A stretch of 64,000 bases of DNA from JBCBTD01 sp039818825 (GTDB taxonomy: Bacteria; Pseudomonadota; Alphaproteobacteria; Geminicoccales; Geminicoccaceae), in the NCBI GenBank assembly GCA_039818825.1, contig JBCBTD010000015.1, forward strand, positions 1 through 64,000, given 5' to 3'. The translations under genes and the position numbers were made by a program. The notes beneath the pieces were generated by a model. That model made no database searches. It saw only the letters and a list, made by a program, of their open reading frames with translations, and was not told the DNA's origin. Shown piece by piece: positions 18,196-27,495 of this stretch. Each line of letters begins with the position of its first letter. Within the stretch, counting starts at the first letter, position 1.

Positions 18196-21100
18196 ATGGT
18201 GACGTTGACCTACCGCGACGTCCGGTTGCTGGCGCTGGTGATCGGCTTGGTCATCGCCACCGGCTTCGCGGCGCTGTTGACCATCGGCCGCCAGGAAGAC
18301 CCGACCATCACCAATCTGTTCGCCACGATCGTCACGCCCTTTCCCGGCGCCGACCCCGAGCGCGTCGAGGCGCTGGTTACCGAGAAGATCGAGGCTGAAC
18401 TCCGCGAGATCGAGGCCATCGACACGATCAGTTCGACCTCGCGCCAAGGGCTGTCGGTGATCAGCGTCGAACTCTCCTCGTTCCTGGCGGACGCCGCCCT
18501 ACCCGACGCCTGGGCCGAAATCCGCAACGCCCTGCGGGACGCGGCACGCGAGCTGCCGCCGGGCGTGCCCGAACCCGAGTTCGACGACGATCGGACCGGC
18601 GCCTACACGGCGATCCTTGCCGTCCGCGGTGTCGCCGGCGTCGATGTCGCACCGGCCCTGCTCCGGCGGTTGGCGCTCGAACTGCAAGACCGTTTGCGTC
18701 AGGTGCCCGAGACCAAGCTCGTCGACACCTACGGCGCCGTCGACGAAGAGATCCTCGTCGCCGTCGACCAGCACCGGCTGGCCGACCTGGCGCTCGACCT
18801 CGATGCCGTCGCGGCAGCGATCCGTGCCGCCGACGCCAAAGTCGCGGCGGGCGCCGTCCGCAGCGAGTCGAGCGATCTCTTGATCGAGGTCGCGGGCGAG
18901 ATCGACGGGTTGGAGCGCATCCGTTCGATCCCGTTGCGCACGGCCACGAGCGGCATCACGGTCCGCGTCGGCGACGTGGCGCAGGTGCAGCGCGCGGCGC
19001 GTACGCCGCCATCCAGCCTCGCTTTCGCCGATGGGCGACCGGCCGTCCTGGTCGGCGCGAAGATGGCCGACGACCGCCAGGTCGACGCCTGGAGCGCCAG
19101 GTTCCGGGCGGCCGTCGCCGAGGTCGAAGCGAGCCTGCCGGCGGGTGTCGAGATCGCCACCTTGTTCGACCAGAGCCGCTACACCGCCGATCGCTTCCGC
19201 ACGCTCCTGACGAACATGGGATTGGGCGTCGGCCTGGTGATCGCCGTTCTGGTGGTCACGCTCGGCTGGCGGTCCGCGTTGGTCGTCGCCCTGATCTTGC
19301 CGCTGACCGCGCTACTGTCGGTCGCGGTCCTGCAACGCGTCGGCGTCCCACTCCACCAAATGTCGGTCACCGGCTTGATCGTCGCCCTGGGCCTCCTGGT
19401 CGATGCGGCCATCGTCATGACCGACGAGATCCGTCGGCGGATCGCCGCCGGCCTGGATCGCACCTTGGCGGTCGGCCGATCGGTCGAACGGCTGGCGGTG
19501 CCGCTCCTGGCTTCGACCCTGACCACCATCCTGGCGTTCATGCCGATGGCAGTGCTGCCAGGGCCAGCCGGCGATTTCGTCGGATCGATCGCCACTGCCG
19601 TGATCGTCATGCTGACCATGAGCTTGCTGCTGGCCCTGCTCGTCACGCCAGCCCTCGCCGGCCATCTCATGCCTGCCGCCGCAGCGCGACGCGGTTGGTG
19701 GGAGGCCGGCATCGACCCCGGCCGCGTCGGCGTCGCGTTTGCCCGGTCGATCCGACTGGCACTGGATCATCCACGGCTCGCCATGGTCGTGGCCTGCGTG
19801 CTCCCGGTCATCGGCTTCGGTGCCTTCCCTACTCTGACCGCGCAGTTCTTTCCGGGCGTCGACCGCGACCAATTCTACGTCCAGGTACGGCTCGACGGCA
19901 CCGCATCGCTCGCCGCTAGCGTCGACGTCGCCTCCCGCGCCGAGGCGCTGCTGCTGCAACAACCGGAAGTCTCCCGGGTGCACTGGGTCGTCGGCGAGAG
20001 CGCGCCCGCCTTCTACTACAACATGCAGGCCGACCAGGACGGCGTCGCCCGTTTCGCCGAGGCACTGGTCACGACGTCGTCACCGGCAGCAACGGCCGTC
20101 GTCGTGCCGCGGCTGCAGCACCGCTTCGACGAGGCTTTCCCGGGCGCGCAGATCATCGTCCGTGATCTCGTGCAGGGCCCTCCGGTGTCGGCTCCGGTAG
20201 AGTTCAGGGTGTACGGTCCCGATCTCGCAGTGCTGCGGACGCTGGGGGAGGAGTTGCGGTCGATCATGTCGGACGTGCCGACCGTCACCCACACCCGTGC
20301 GTCCATCACCGGCGGCGTGCCCAAGCTCGTGCTCGACGTCGACGAAACGGCGGCGCGCACGGCGGGCTTGCGGCTGACCGACGTGGCGCGTCAGCTCGAT
20401 GCGGCGCTCGAGGGCACGACCGGCGGATCGCTCATCGAAGGGAGTGAGGAGCTGCCCGTGCGCGTCCGGCTCCACGCCGAGTCCCGGGACGAGGTCCGTG
20501 GCCTTCAGGATCTGGTGCTGATCCCGCCGGTCGCCGATGCGACGACCCGCTTTCCGGGCATGCCCGTCGACGGCGTGGCGCGCTTGGAGGTCCAGCCGAG
20601 CGAGGTTGCGATCACCCGACGTAACGGCGAACGGCTGACCACCGTGCAGGGCTACGTCGCCTACGGCGTGCTTCCGGAGGAAGCGCTCGACGAGGTGCGC
20701 GCGGCACTGGCCGAGCGCGATTTCGCACTGCCCGAAGGCTATCGGTTGGGGATCGGCGGCGACAGCGACGCGCGCGACGAGACGGTCGGCAATCTAGCAT
20801 CTTCGGTCGGCTTGATCGTCGCGCTGACGGTGGCGACGATCGTGCTGACCTTTCGCTCCTACAGATTGTCGTTGATCGCCGGTGCCGTTTCGGTCTTGTC
20901 GATGGGCTTGTCACTCTTGGCGCTGGCCGTGTTCGGCTACCCGTTCGGGATCCAGGCGCTGATCGGTGTGATCGGCTCGATCGGCGTGTCGATCAACGCG
21001 GCGATCATCGTGCTGACCGCATTGCGCGACACGCCGAAAGCTCGGAACGGTGATCGCGACGCCATGGCCGCCGTGGTCGTTCGCTCGTCGCGCCACATCC

Positions 21101-21354
21101 TGTCGACGACCGTCACCACGTTCGGCGGGTTCTTGCCGTTGATCCTCGCCGGCGGTGGATTTTGGCCGCCTTTCGCCATGGCCATTGCCGGCGGCGTGCT
21201 ACTGTCGGTGGTGGTGGCGTTCTACTTCACGCCGCCAGCGTTCGCTTTGGTCGCCGGCCGCGCCTCATCGATCGAAGCCGTCAACGCACAGCCTTTGCTT
21301 GCAGAAGCCGGGCGAGGTCGACCGATCGACGTCAGATGCGAACGAAGGGATTGA
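18196..21354 (+). CDS. RND family efflux permease (AcrB/HAE1-like)
   Basis: A 1052-residue proton-driven pump with the two-fold RND plan: one N-terminal membrane helix, a large periplasmic loop, a helix bundle with LTTILAFMPMAVLPGPAGDF, then a second loop and bundle ending near TTVTTFGGFLPLIL. It belongs to the branch beginning with TYRDVRLL and QEDPTITN, seen in many multidrug or lipid exporters. ATG 18196 has AGAGGG upstream; ATG 18175 in frame is an alternative. The gap after the adaptor is about 80 bases. Its end overlaps the convergent ChrR-like gene by 23 bases. Confidence 0.92.
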   Translation: MVTLTYRDVRLLALVIGLVIATGFAALLTIGRQEDPTITNLFATIVTPFPGADPERVEALVTEKIEAELREIEAIDTISSTSRQGLSVISVELSSFLADAALPDAWAEIRNALRDAARELPPGVPEPEFDDDRTGAYTAILAVRGVAGVDVAPALLRRLALELQDRLRQVPETKLVDTYGAVDEEILVAVDQHRLADLALDLDAVAAAIRAADAKVAAGAVRSESSDLLIEVAGEIDGLERIRSIPLRTATSGITVRVGDVAQVQRAARTPPSSLAFADGRPAVLVGAKMADDRQVDAWSARFRAAVAEVEASLPAGVEIATLFDQSRYTADRFRTLLTNMGLGVGLVIAVLVVTLGWRSALVVALILPLTALLSVAVLQRVGVPLHQMSVTGLIVALGLLVDAAIVMTDEIRRRIAAGLDRTLAVGRSVERLAVPLLASTLTTILAFMPMAVLPGPAGDFVGSIATAVIVMLTMSLLLALLVTPALAGHLMPAAAARRGWWEAGIDPGRVGVAFARSIRLALDHPRLAMVVACVLPVIGFGAFPTLTAQFFPGVDRDQFYVQVRLDGTASLAASVDVASRAEALLLQQPEVSRVHWVVGESAPAFYYNMQADQDGVARFAEALVTTSSPAATAVVVPRLQHRFDEAFPGAQIIVRDLVQGPPVSAPVEFRVYGPDLAVLRTLGEELRSIMSDVPTVTHTRASITGGVPKLVLDVDETAARTAGLRLTDVARQLDAALEGTTGGSLIEGSEELPVRVRLHAESRDEVRGLQDLVLIPPVADATTRFPGMPVDGVARLEVQPSEVAITRRNGERLTTVQGYVAYGVLPEEALDEVRAALAERDFALPEGYRLGIGGDSDARDETVGNLASSVGLIVALTVATIVLTFRSYRLSLIAGAVSVLSMGLSLLALAVFGYPFGIQALIGVIGSIGVSINAAIIVLTALRDTPKARNGDRDAMAAVVVRSSRHILSTTVTTFGGFLPLILAGGGFWPPFAMAIAGGVLLSVVVAFYFTPPAFALVAGRASSIEAVNAQPLLAEAGRGRPIDVRCERRD

Positions 21355-21982
21355 GGAACCGGGTGAAACCACCCGTCAAGCGCAAAGGCGCATCGGTGAC
21401 GGCGAGACAGATGCACGCCTCGTGCTCACCGGCGACCGGCGTATGGTCGAGATCGCCCTCCGCGATGGCCACGTCACCTCGACGGAAGACACCGGTGTGG
21501 TCCGAGAAGGAGCCCTGGAGCACGAGCGTAGCCTCCAACCCCTCGTGGGTGTGCCCAGGCACCGAGGCGCCCGGTTTGATCTTCAACAACCGAGTCACGT
21601 AACCCTCGGCCTGAGGCAGCAGTCGAATCTCGGAGACGGGGCCGAGGGCGCGCCACTTCAACCCGTCGAATGACGACCCGATGTGTCGCGCGAGCGGGCC
21701 AGGCACGACCGCCTTGCCACAGCGTGCCGCTGCCGCATCGATTCGAATGGCCGGGGGTACGTCCAGCATCGCCAACACCCGGTCGCGCACGTCCGCGCCG
21801 ACGGCTTCCGGCTCGATCTCGTCCAACAAAGCGCCACCCACGGCTTCCAGCGACCGATGACGTGCGCGCGCTTCGTCGGACATGGCCAAATGCGTCTCGA
21901 CCAGCAGCACCAACGGCTCGTCGAGTAGGCCCGCAGCGTGCGCGACTGCCAACTCGTCCGTGAGATGATGACCTTCGTTCAA
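21332..21982 (-). CDS. ChrR-like anti-sigma/cupin protein lacking the zinc cysteines
   Basis: A 216-residue homologue of ChrR, the zinc anti-sigma factor that holds RpoE until singlet oxygen appears. With the TTG start at 21982 (GAGGG 7 bases upstream) the numbering matches Rhodobacter ChrR: His6 and His31 are kept, but the two zinc cysteines at 35 and 38 are Ser35 and Ala38 (HLAMSDEAR). The C-terminal cupin keeps its metal ligands (PGHTHEGLE with His144, His146, Glu150, and His180 in LDHTP). No sigma factor gene is adjacent. It stands divergent from the lipid operon that usually belongs to the RpoE-ChrR regulon. It may be a pure cupin sensor or a decayed anti-sigma factor. Confidence 0.82.
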   Translation of the reverse strand: MNEGHHLTDELAVAHAAGLLDEPLVLLVETHLAMSDEARARHRSLEAVGGALLDEIEPEAVGADVRDRVLAMLDVPPAIRIDAAAARCGKAVVPGPLARHIGSSFDGLKWRALGPVSEIRLLPQAEGYVTRLLKIKPGASVPGHTHEGLEATLVLQGSFSDHTGVFRRGDVAIAEGDLDHTPVAGEHEACICLAVTDAPLRLTGGFTRFLNPFVRI

Positions 21983-22140
21983 TGAAACACCCTCGACCGC
22001 TTCCTGAGTTCGACATATCGCGCTCCGTGGCCCAAAACCACCATCTGCCGCTCCCCGCGGCGAAGTGCGCACATCGTCGTCAGCGTCCAACTGCAGACTG
22101 TACGCAACGGGAATCGAGTTGGATGACTGCGACTTTGGAG

Positions 22141-22170
22141 TGATCCGCATCTTCGCGCGGCCCGTACCCG
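22141..22170 (+). promoter_or_regulatory. Candidate RpoE (singlet-oxygen ECF) promoter
   Basis: TGATCC at 22141-22146 equals the -35 hexamer of RpoE-ChrR-type promoters; after 18 bases TACCCG occupies the -10 position, a weaker match. It lies 45 bases before the start of the FAD oxidoreductase gene, the first gene of a set commonly under RpoE control. Assigned by eye. Confidence 0.45.
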
Positions 22171-22214
22171 ACCCTGTCAACCCATCAGCGGACAAGCCGC
22201 CGGGGAGAGTTCGT

Positions 22215-23543
22215 TTGCACGTTGCCGTCATCGGAACCGGAATCGCGGGCCTGTCCGCAGCCTGGCTGCTCGATCCACATCACCGTCTCACGGTTTATGA
22301 AGCACTGCCTCGAGCAGGTGGACACAGCCACACCATCGACGCCCGATTCGGGGACCGAACCGTGCCGGTCGACACCGGCTTCATCGTCTACAACGAGCGG
22401 AATTATCCGAATCTGAAAAACCTGTTTCAGACCTTGGACGTCCCTACGGCGGAGTCGAACATGTCGTTCGGCGTCAGCCAGGACGAGGGACGTTTCGAAT
22501 ACGCCAGTACGGCCTGGGCATCGCTCTTCGCGCAGCGGCGGCGCCTCGCCGACCCGCGGCACTGGCGTCTCCTGACGGACATCGTGCGCTTCAACGCTGC
22601 GGCCAGGCGGTTCCTCGACGGTGCCGACGACGATCGTCCGCTGGGCGACTGGTTGGCGACGAGGCGCTTCGACGGGGCACTCGCCAAACGCTACGTCCTG
22701 CCCATGGCAGCCGCGATCTGGTCAGCTCCGTTGGAAGCGGTCCGGGCGTTCTCTGCACGCAGCTTCCTGACGTTCTTCAGGAATCACGGGCTGCTGACGA
22801 TCACCGATCAACCACGCTGGCGCACGGTCGTCGGTGGCTCGCGGACCTACGTGACGACGATCCTGTCCCGCTTGCGGGCGGAGATCCGCAGGGCCACGCC
22901 AGTCGGTTCGGTTCGCCGCACGGCCGATGGCGTGGCGGTGACGGACAGCATGGGCAACGAGCGCTGCTTCGACGCCGTCATCTTGGCGACCCACGCCGAC
23001 CAAAGCCGGGAGATCCTGGCCGACCGGGACACCGACGAGGCGGACGTGCTGGCCGGATTCCCGTTCCAGACGAACGAAGCGATCCTGCATAGCGACCCGG
23101 CACTGATGCCTCGCCGTCGGCGCGCCTGGGCGAGCTGGAACTTCATGACCGGGGCGAGCACCGATCCGCAGATGCCCGTTTCGCTGACCTACTGGATGAA
23201 CCTCCTGCAAAACATCGACGAGGCGACACCGCTGTTCGTCAGCCTCAATCCGCTGCGCGAACCCGATCCGGACCTCGTCCACGCGCGCATGTCCTACGCG
23301 CACCCGATGTTCGACACCGCAACCGTCCAGAACCAGCAGCGGCTGGCGTCGATCCAGGGGCGAGGCGGCGTGTGGCATGCCGGTGCTTGGTGCGGCTACG
23401 GCTTCCACGAGGACGGCCTCACCGCTGCCATGCGGGTCTGCGAAGCAGGCTTCGGCATCCGCGCGCCTTGGCTGGCGCCGGCGACGATGCCCGCGTCCGG
23501 CCCGGCCCTCATGGTCGAGGCGGCCGCGGCGAAAGCGGTCTGA
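22215..23543 (+). CDS. FAD-dependent oxidoreductase (COG2907-type, amine-oxidase fold)
   Basis: A 442-residue flavoprotein. The Rossmann FAD motif VIGTGIAGLSAAWLL begins at residue ~5, followed by YEALPRAGGHSHT and the VDTGFIVYNERNYPNL segment typical of this COG. TTG 22215 is used because GGGGAGA lies just upstream and it places the FAD motif at the N-terminus. In Rhodobacter a relative within the RpoE/ChrR regulon acts as a fatty-acid desaturase in furan fatty acid formation, so membrane-lipid modification under singlet-oxygen stress is the likely role. First of five overlapping genes. Confidence 0.85.
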   Translation: MHVAVIGTGIAGLSAAWLLDPHHRLTVYEALPRAGGHSHTIDARFGDRTVPVDTGFIVYNERNYPNLKNLFQTLDVPTAESNMSFGVSQDEGRFEYASTAWASLFAQRRRLADPRHWRLLTDIVRFNAAARRFLDGADDDRPLGDWLATRRFDGALAKRYVLPMAAAIWSAPLEAVRAFSARSFLTFFRNHGLLTITDQPRWRTVVGGSRTYVTTILSRLRAEIRRATPVGSVRRTADGVAVTDSMGNERCFDAVILATHADQSREILADRDTDEADVLAGFPFQTNEAILHSDPALMPRRRRAWASWNFMTGASTDPQMPVSLTYWMNLLQNIDEATPLFVSLNPLREPDPDLVHARMSYAHPMFDTATVQNQQRLASIQGRGGVWHAGAWCGYGFHEDGLTAAMRVCEAGFGIRAPWLAPATMPASGPALMVEAAAAKAV

Positions 23544-24358
23544 TGACGGTGGCTCCGGCGACCGCTGCAACACCGCGGAGTGCCATCTACGCCGGACGGG
23601 TGATGCACCACCGGCTGCGGCCGTTCCGGCAGCGCTTCACCTATCGGGTGTGGACGCTGTTCGTCGCACTCGACGAATTGGCCGAGCTCGACCGTCGCCT
23701 GCGTCTGATGTCGGTCCAGCGGCCGAACCTGATCTCGCTCTACGCGCAGGACCACGGTGCCCGCGATGGCTCGCGGCTCGAGCCTTGGGTCCGGGCCGAG
23801 CTGACTACGCGGGGGATCGACCCGGGTGACGGGCGGATTTTCATGCTGGCCTTTCCGCGGCTCCTCGGCTTCGTCTTCAACCCGCTGACCGTCTACTTCG
23901 CCTACGACCGGGATCAGCAGCTCGTCGCGCTGCTCTACGAAGTGAAGAACACCTTCGGCGGCCAACACGTCTACGGCTTCCGCGTCGACGGCGCCGAGGG
24001 CCGCCTCGCCCACGGCTGTGCCAAAGACTTCTACGTTTCGCCGTTCATCCCGATGGACGCCGCCTACGCGTTCAACGTCCTGCCGCCGGGAGATCGAATC
24101 AGTGTCGTCATCAACGAACGCGCCGAGGGCGAACCGCAGCTGATCGCCAGTCTGACCGCCGATCGACGTGAGCTGCAGGACGCCAATCTTGCGCGCGCCC
24201 TCTTGGCGCATGGCTTACTCACCGCCAGAGTTGTCGCCGGCATCCACGTGCAAGCGCTGAAGCTCTGGTGGCGCGGTGCCAAGTTCCACGCCCCATCGAG
24301 CTACCCTCGGCCCGTGGTCGCCGGAAACACGGCAAAGCGGGGGAACGACGACCGATGA
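23543..24358 (+). CDS. DUF1365 family protein
   Basis: A 271-residue protein with the family's opening AIYAGRVMHHRLRPFRQRFT and the central FPRLLGFVFNPLTVYF-Y segment. Biochemical function is not established for the family, but it nearly always travels with a COG2907 oxidoreductase and a cyclopropane-synthase-like methyltransferase, as here. The ATG overlaps the upstream stop (TGATG), implying coupled translation. Confidence 0.88.
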   Translation: MTVAPATAATPRSAIYAGRVMHHRLRPFRQRFTYRVWTLFVALDELAELDRRLRLMSVQRPNLISLYAQDHGARDGSRLEPWVRAELTTRGIDPGDGRIFMLAFPRLLGFVFNPLTVYFAYDRDQQLVALLYEVKNTFGGQHVYGFRVDGAEGRLAHGCAKDFYVSPFIPMDAAYAFNVLPPGDRISVVINERAEGEPQLIASLTADRRELQDANLARALLAHGLLTARVVAGIHVQALKLWWRGAKFHAPSSYPRPVVAGNTAKRGNDDR

Positions 24359-25581
24359 CCGATGCCAACGTTGCTCTGAGGTGGGGGCAAGGCGAACGTG
24401 ACCGCAACTGGAACGGACCGGGCATGCGCGTACTCGACGGCATGGCCCAACGTCTTCAGATCGGCACTTTGGTGATCCGCGCGCCTGACGGCACGGCTCG
24501 CCGATTTGGTTCTGGCGCACAACCCAAAGCAGAGTTGAGCGTACACAACCCGCGGTTGGCGTTTCGGATCTTGCGCCGGGGCTCGCTCGGTTTTGCGGAA
24601 GGTTTCATCGCCGGCGATCTCGACACACCGGATCTCGAGGCCGTGTTGCGGCTGTTTCTCGTGAACTACGAACGGCTGCGGAAACAATTCGAACCATCGC
24701 GGCTGGTCCGCGCGTTGAGCGGCATCTACCACCGCCTTCACCGCAACACCCGACGCGGTAGCCGCCGCAACATCCACGCGCACTACGATCTGGGAAACGC
24801 CTTCTACGGCGCTTGGCTAGACCCGAGCATGACCTACTCGTCGGCGATGTTCTCCGACGACGGCGATCTGGAGGTGGCCCAGGCCAGCAAGTACCGGCAC
24901 TTGGCCGACCTCATGGGGCTCCATGCTGGTCAGCACGTGCTGGAGGTCGGCTGCGGCTGGGGCGGTTTCGCCGTCTACGCGGCGGAGCGTGGTTGCGAGG
25001 TGACCGCGCTGACGATTTCCGAAGAACAGCACGCCTACACCAGCGCCCGCGTCGCTGCGGCCGGGCTCGCGGACCGCGTCAACGTGCGCTTTCAGGACTA
25101 TCGTGACGTCCGTGGCACCTTCGATGCCATCGTTTCGATCGAGATGTTCGAAGCCGTCGGCGAGGCGTTCTGGCCCGTGTTTTTCGACCGACTGCGCAGC
25201 TTGCTGCGCGACGATGGCCGGGTCGGCTTGCAAGTGATCACGATCGCCGACGAGTACTTCGACGACTATCGGTGCAGCGTCGACTTCATCCAACGCTACG
25301 TGTTTCCCGGAGGCATGTTGCCTTCGCCGTCGCGGCTGCGGACCGAAGCCGAACGTGCGGGGCTGAGCTTCGAGCGGAAAGCCACGTTCGGGCCCGACTA
25401 CGCGCAAACGCTGCGGCTGTGGACCGAGCGGTTCGCTGCCGCCTGGCCGCGGATCCAGTGCCAGAGCCAACGGTTCGACGAACGGTTCCGGCGGCTCTGG
25501 TGCTACTACTTGGCCTACTGCGAGGCGGGGTTCCGGGTCGGCACCACCAACGTCGAGCAAAGCGTCTTCCGCCGTGCGTGA
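24355..25581 (+). CDS. Cyclopropane-fatty-acyl-phospholipid synthase family methyltransferase
   Basis: A 408-residue SAM-dependent enzyme that adds a methyl or methylene carbon to unsaturated acyl chains of phospholipids. The SAM site VLEVGCGWGGFA, the HYDLGNAFYGAWLDPSMTYSSAMF substrate region and the late FIQRYVFPGGMLPS motif are all present. Length fits the family. The start overlaps the preceding stop (ATGA). With its two upstream partners it forms the lipid-modifying core of the operon. Confidence 0.93.
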   Translation: MTDANVALRWGQGERDRNWNGPGMRVLDGMAQRLQIGTLVIRAPDGTARRFGSGAQPKAELSVHNPRLAFRILRRGSLGFAEGFIAGDLDTPDLEAVLRLFLVNYERLRKQFEPSRLVRALSGIYHRLHRNTRRGSRRNIHAHYDLGNAFYGAWLDPSMTYSSAMFSDDGDLEVAQASKYRHLADLMGLHAGQHVLEVGCGWGGFAVYAAERGCEVTALTISEEQHAYTSARVAAAGLADRVNVRFQDYRDVRGTFDAIVSIEMFEAVGEAFWPVFFDRLRSLLRDDGRVGLQVITIADEYFDDYRCSVDFIQRYVFPGGMLPSPSRLRTEAERAGLSFERKATFGPDYAQTLRLWTERFAAAWPRIQCQSQRFDERFRRLWCYYLAYCEAGFRVGTTNVEQSVFRRA

Positions 25582-26917
25582 ACCGGAGGCAACGCCAAGG
25601 CGCCAACTGCCGTTCGGGTTGCTGCTGGCCTATGGCTCGCTGGCGTTGCCTTTGGCCGCTTTGAACCTCCCGCTCTACGTCTTCTTGCCGACCTTCTGGG
25701 CGCGCGAGGTCGGCGTCGGCTTCGCCGCGGTCGGCCTCGCCTTGCTGGCGGCGCGGCTGCTCGACACGATCACCGATCCGCTGATCGGCGAGTTCAGTGA
25801 CCGCACGCGCAGCCGCTACGGCCGACGGCGGCCGTGGGTCGTCGCCGGTGCGCCGATCCTGGCGGTCGGCGTGGTCATGTTGTTCCAACCGCTGCCGGGT
25901 TCTACCGGTTTCGATCTCTTTCTGTGGGCAGCCATCGCCTACCTCGGCTGGACCATGGTCACCTTACCCTACACCGCGTGGGGGGCTGAACTCTCGGCCG
26001 ACTATCACGAGCGCACCCGCATCACCACGGTGCGCGAGGCGTTCGTCATCGCCGGTGTGGCCATCGCCGCATCCTTGCCGGCGCTGCTCGGCGGCGACGC
26101 GGCGTTGGGACCGATCCTCGGCGGCATGGCCTGGGGCGTGTTGGTGCTGTTGCCGCTCTGCGTGTTCGTCGTCCTTCGGGTCATTCCCGAACCGCCCGTC
26201 GCAACCGGAAACCCGCCACGTTTTCGCCAGGAGCTGAAGCACCTCTGGGCCAATCGGCCCTTCCGCACGCTGGTGTTCGCGTTCCTCTTGAACAGCGCGG
26301 CCAACGGCCTGCCGGCGACCCTCTTCCTCCTGTTCGCGGACCTCAGGATCGAGGCCGGCGCTTGGACGGGGTGGCTGCTGCTCGTCTACTTCGTCGCCGG
26401 CATCGTCGGCGCGCCCTTGTGGCTGCAGGTCAGCTATCGCATCGGCAAGCACCGCGCCTGGATCGTCTCGATCCTCTGGGCGTGCGTCGTGTTCGCATTC
26501 GCACCGTTGCTCGGCCCTGGCGACGTCGGCTGGTTCTTTTTGATCTGCGCGCTGTCGGGCCTGAGCCTCGGCGCCGACCTCGCCCTGCCCGCCGCAATGC
26601 AAGCCGACGTGGTCGATCTCGACCGCACCCTTTCGGGGCGTCAGCGCACCGGGTTCTTTTTCGCCGTCTGGAGCATGGCGACGAAGCTGTCGTTGGCGCT
26701 CGCCGTCGGCATCGCGTTCCCGATCCTGGGTGCCGTCGGCTTCAGCGCCGATGGGCCCAACGCCCCGGACGCGCTGCTCACACTGGCGCTGCTTTACGGC
26801 GCCTTGCCCATTCCCATCAAACTAGCCGCTGCGTGGCTGGTCCGCGATTTCTCCATCGACGCGACCGCGCAGGCCGACCTGCGCGCCCGCCTTCTGCCGG
26901 ATGCGAAGACAACATGA
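25574..26917 (+). CDS. MFS transporter, GPH (MelB-like) family
   Basis: A 447-residue, 12-helix carrier. The GPH signature is the segment DTITDPLIGEFSDRTRSRYGRRRPW near residues 60-90. Such transporters move glycosides or other small molecules with sodium or protons, but homologues in ChrR-linked lipid operons have no known substrate. GTG 25574 overlaps the end of the methyltransferase gene by 8 bases. Confidence 0.88.
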   Translation: MREPEATPRRQLPFGLLLAYGSLALPLAALNLPLYVFLPTFWAREVGVGFAAVGLALLAARLLDTITDPLIGEFSDRTRSRYGRRRPWVVAGAPILAVGVVMLFQPLPGSTGFDLFLWAAIAYLGWTMVTLPYTAWGAELSADYHERTRITTVREAFVIAGVAIAASLPALLGGDAALGPILGGMAWGVLVLLPLCVFVVLRVIPEPPVATGNPPRFRQELKHLWANRPFRTLVFAFLLNSAANGLPATLFLLFADLRIEAGAWTGWLLLVYFVAGIVGAPLWLQVSYRIGKHRAWIVSILWACVVFAFAPLLGPGDVGWFFLICALSGLSLGADLALPAAMQADVVDLDRTLSGRQRTGFFFAVWSMATKLSLALAVGIAFPILGAVGFSADGPNAPDALLTLALLYGALPIPIKLAAAWLVRDFSIDATAQADLRARLLPDAKTT

Positions 26918-27495
26918 CGAAATCACTTAGAATGACCGGCCTCGCCGCCGGCTTTGGCCTTCTCCTCTTGCTGATGGGATGTGGTGGCATGAAGATCGAA
27001 GACTTCGAAGGCCAGGAACCGACATTCGTGCTTGAGGAATATTTTGCCGGCCCGACCAAGGCGTGGGGATGGTTCGAGGACCGCTTTGGCCGTGTGCAGC
27101 GCCAATTCGTCGTTGACATGACCGGCACGGTCGAAGGCGACGTGCTGACGCTCGACGAGCATTTCGTCTACGACGACGGTGAGCGGGAGCGGCGGGTTTG
27201 GACGTTGAAGATCCTGCCCGACGGCCACTACGAAGGCACCGCCGACGGCGTGCTCGGCACCGCGTCGGGTCGCGTCGTCGGCCCGGCGCTCCACTGGAGC
27301 TACGAGTTCGCACTCAAGGTCGGTGAGCGCACCTGGAACGTGCACTTCGACGACTGGATGATCCGGCAGGACGACGACGTCGTGATCAACCGGGCGACCG
27401 TCAGCAAATGGGGTTTCACCCTCGGCACGGTCATCCTGTTCTTCAAAAAGCCGGAGGGCTGGCAAGCGAGCGCGGTCGACGCGGCAGCGTCCTAG
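26914..27495 (+). CDS. DUF3833 family lipoprotein
   Basis: A 193-residue protein with a lipoprotein signal (hydrophobic stretch, lipobox LMGC with Cys23) followed by the DUF3833 body beginning MKIEDFEGQEPTFVLEEYF. Likely anchored in the envelope. The family is a frequent final member of this lipid operon; its task is unknown, but the beta-rich fold suggests lipid handling. ATG overlaps the upstream TGA. Confidence 0.85.
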   Translation: MTKSLRMTGLAAGFGLLLLLMGCGGMKIEDFEGQEPTFVLEEYFAGPTKAWGWFEDRFGRVQRQFVVDMTGTVEGDVLTLDEHFVYDDGERERRVWTLKILPDGHYEGTADGVLGTASGRVVGPALHWSYEFALKVGERTWNVHFDDWMIRQDDDVVINRATVSKWGFTLGTVILFFKKPEGWQASAVDAAAS

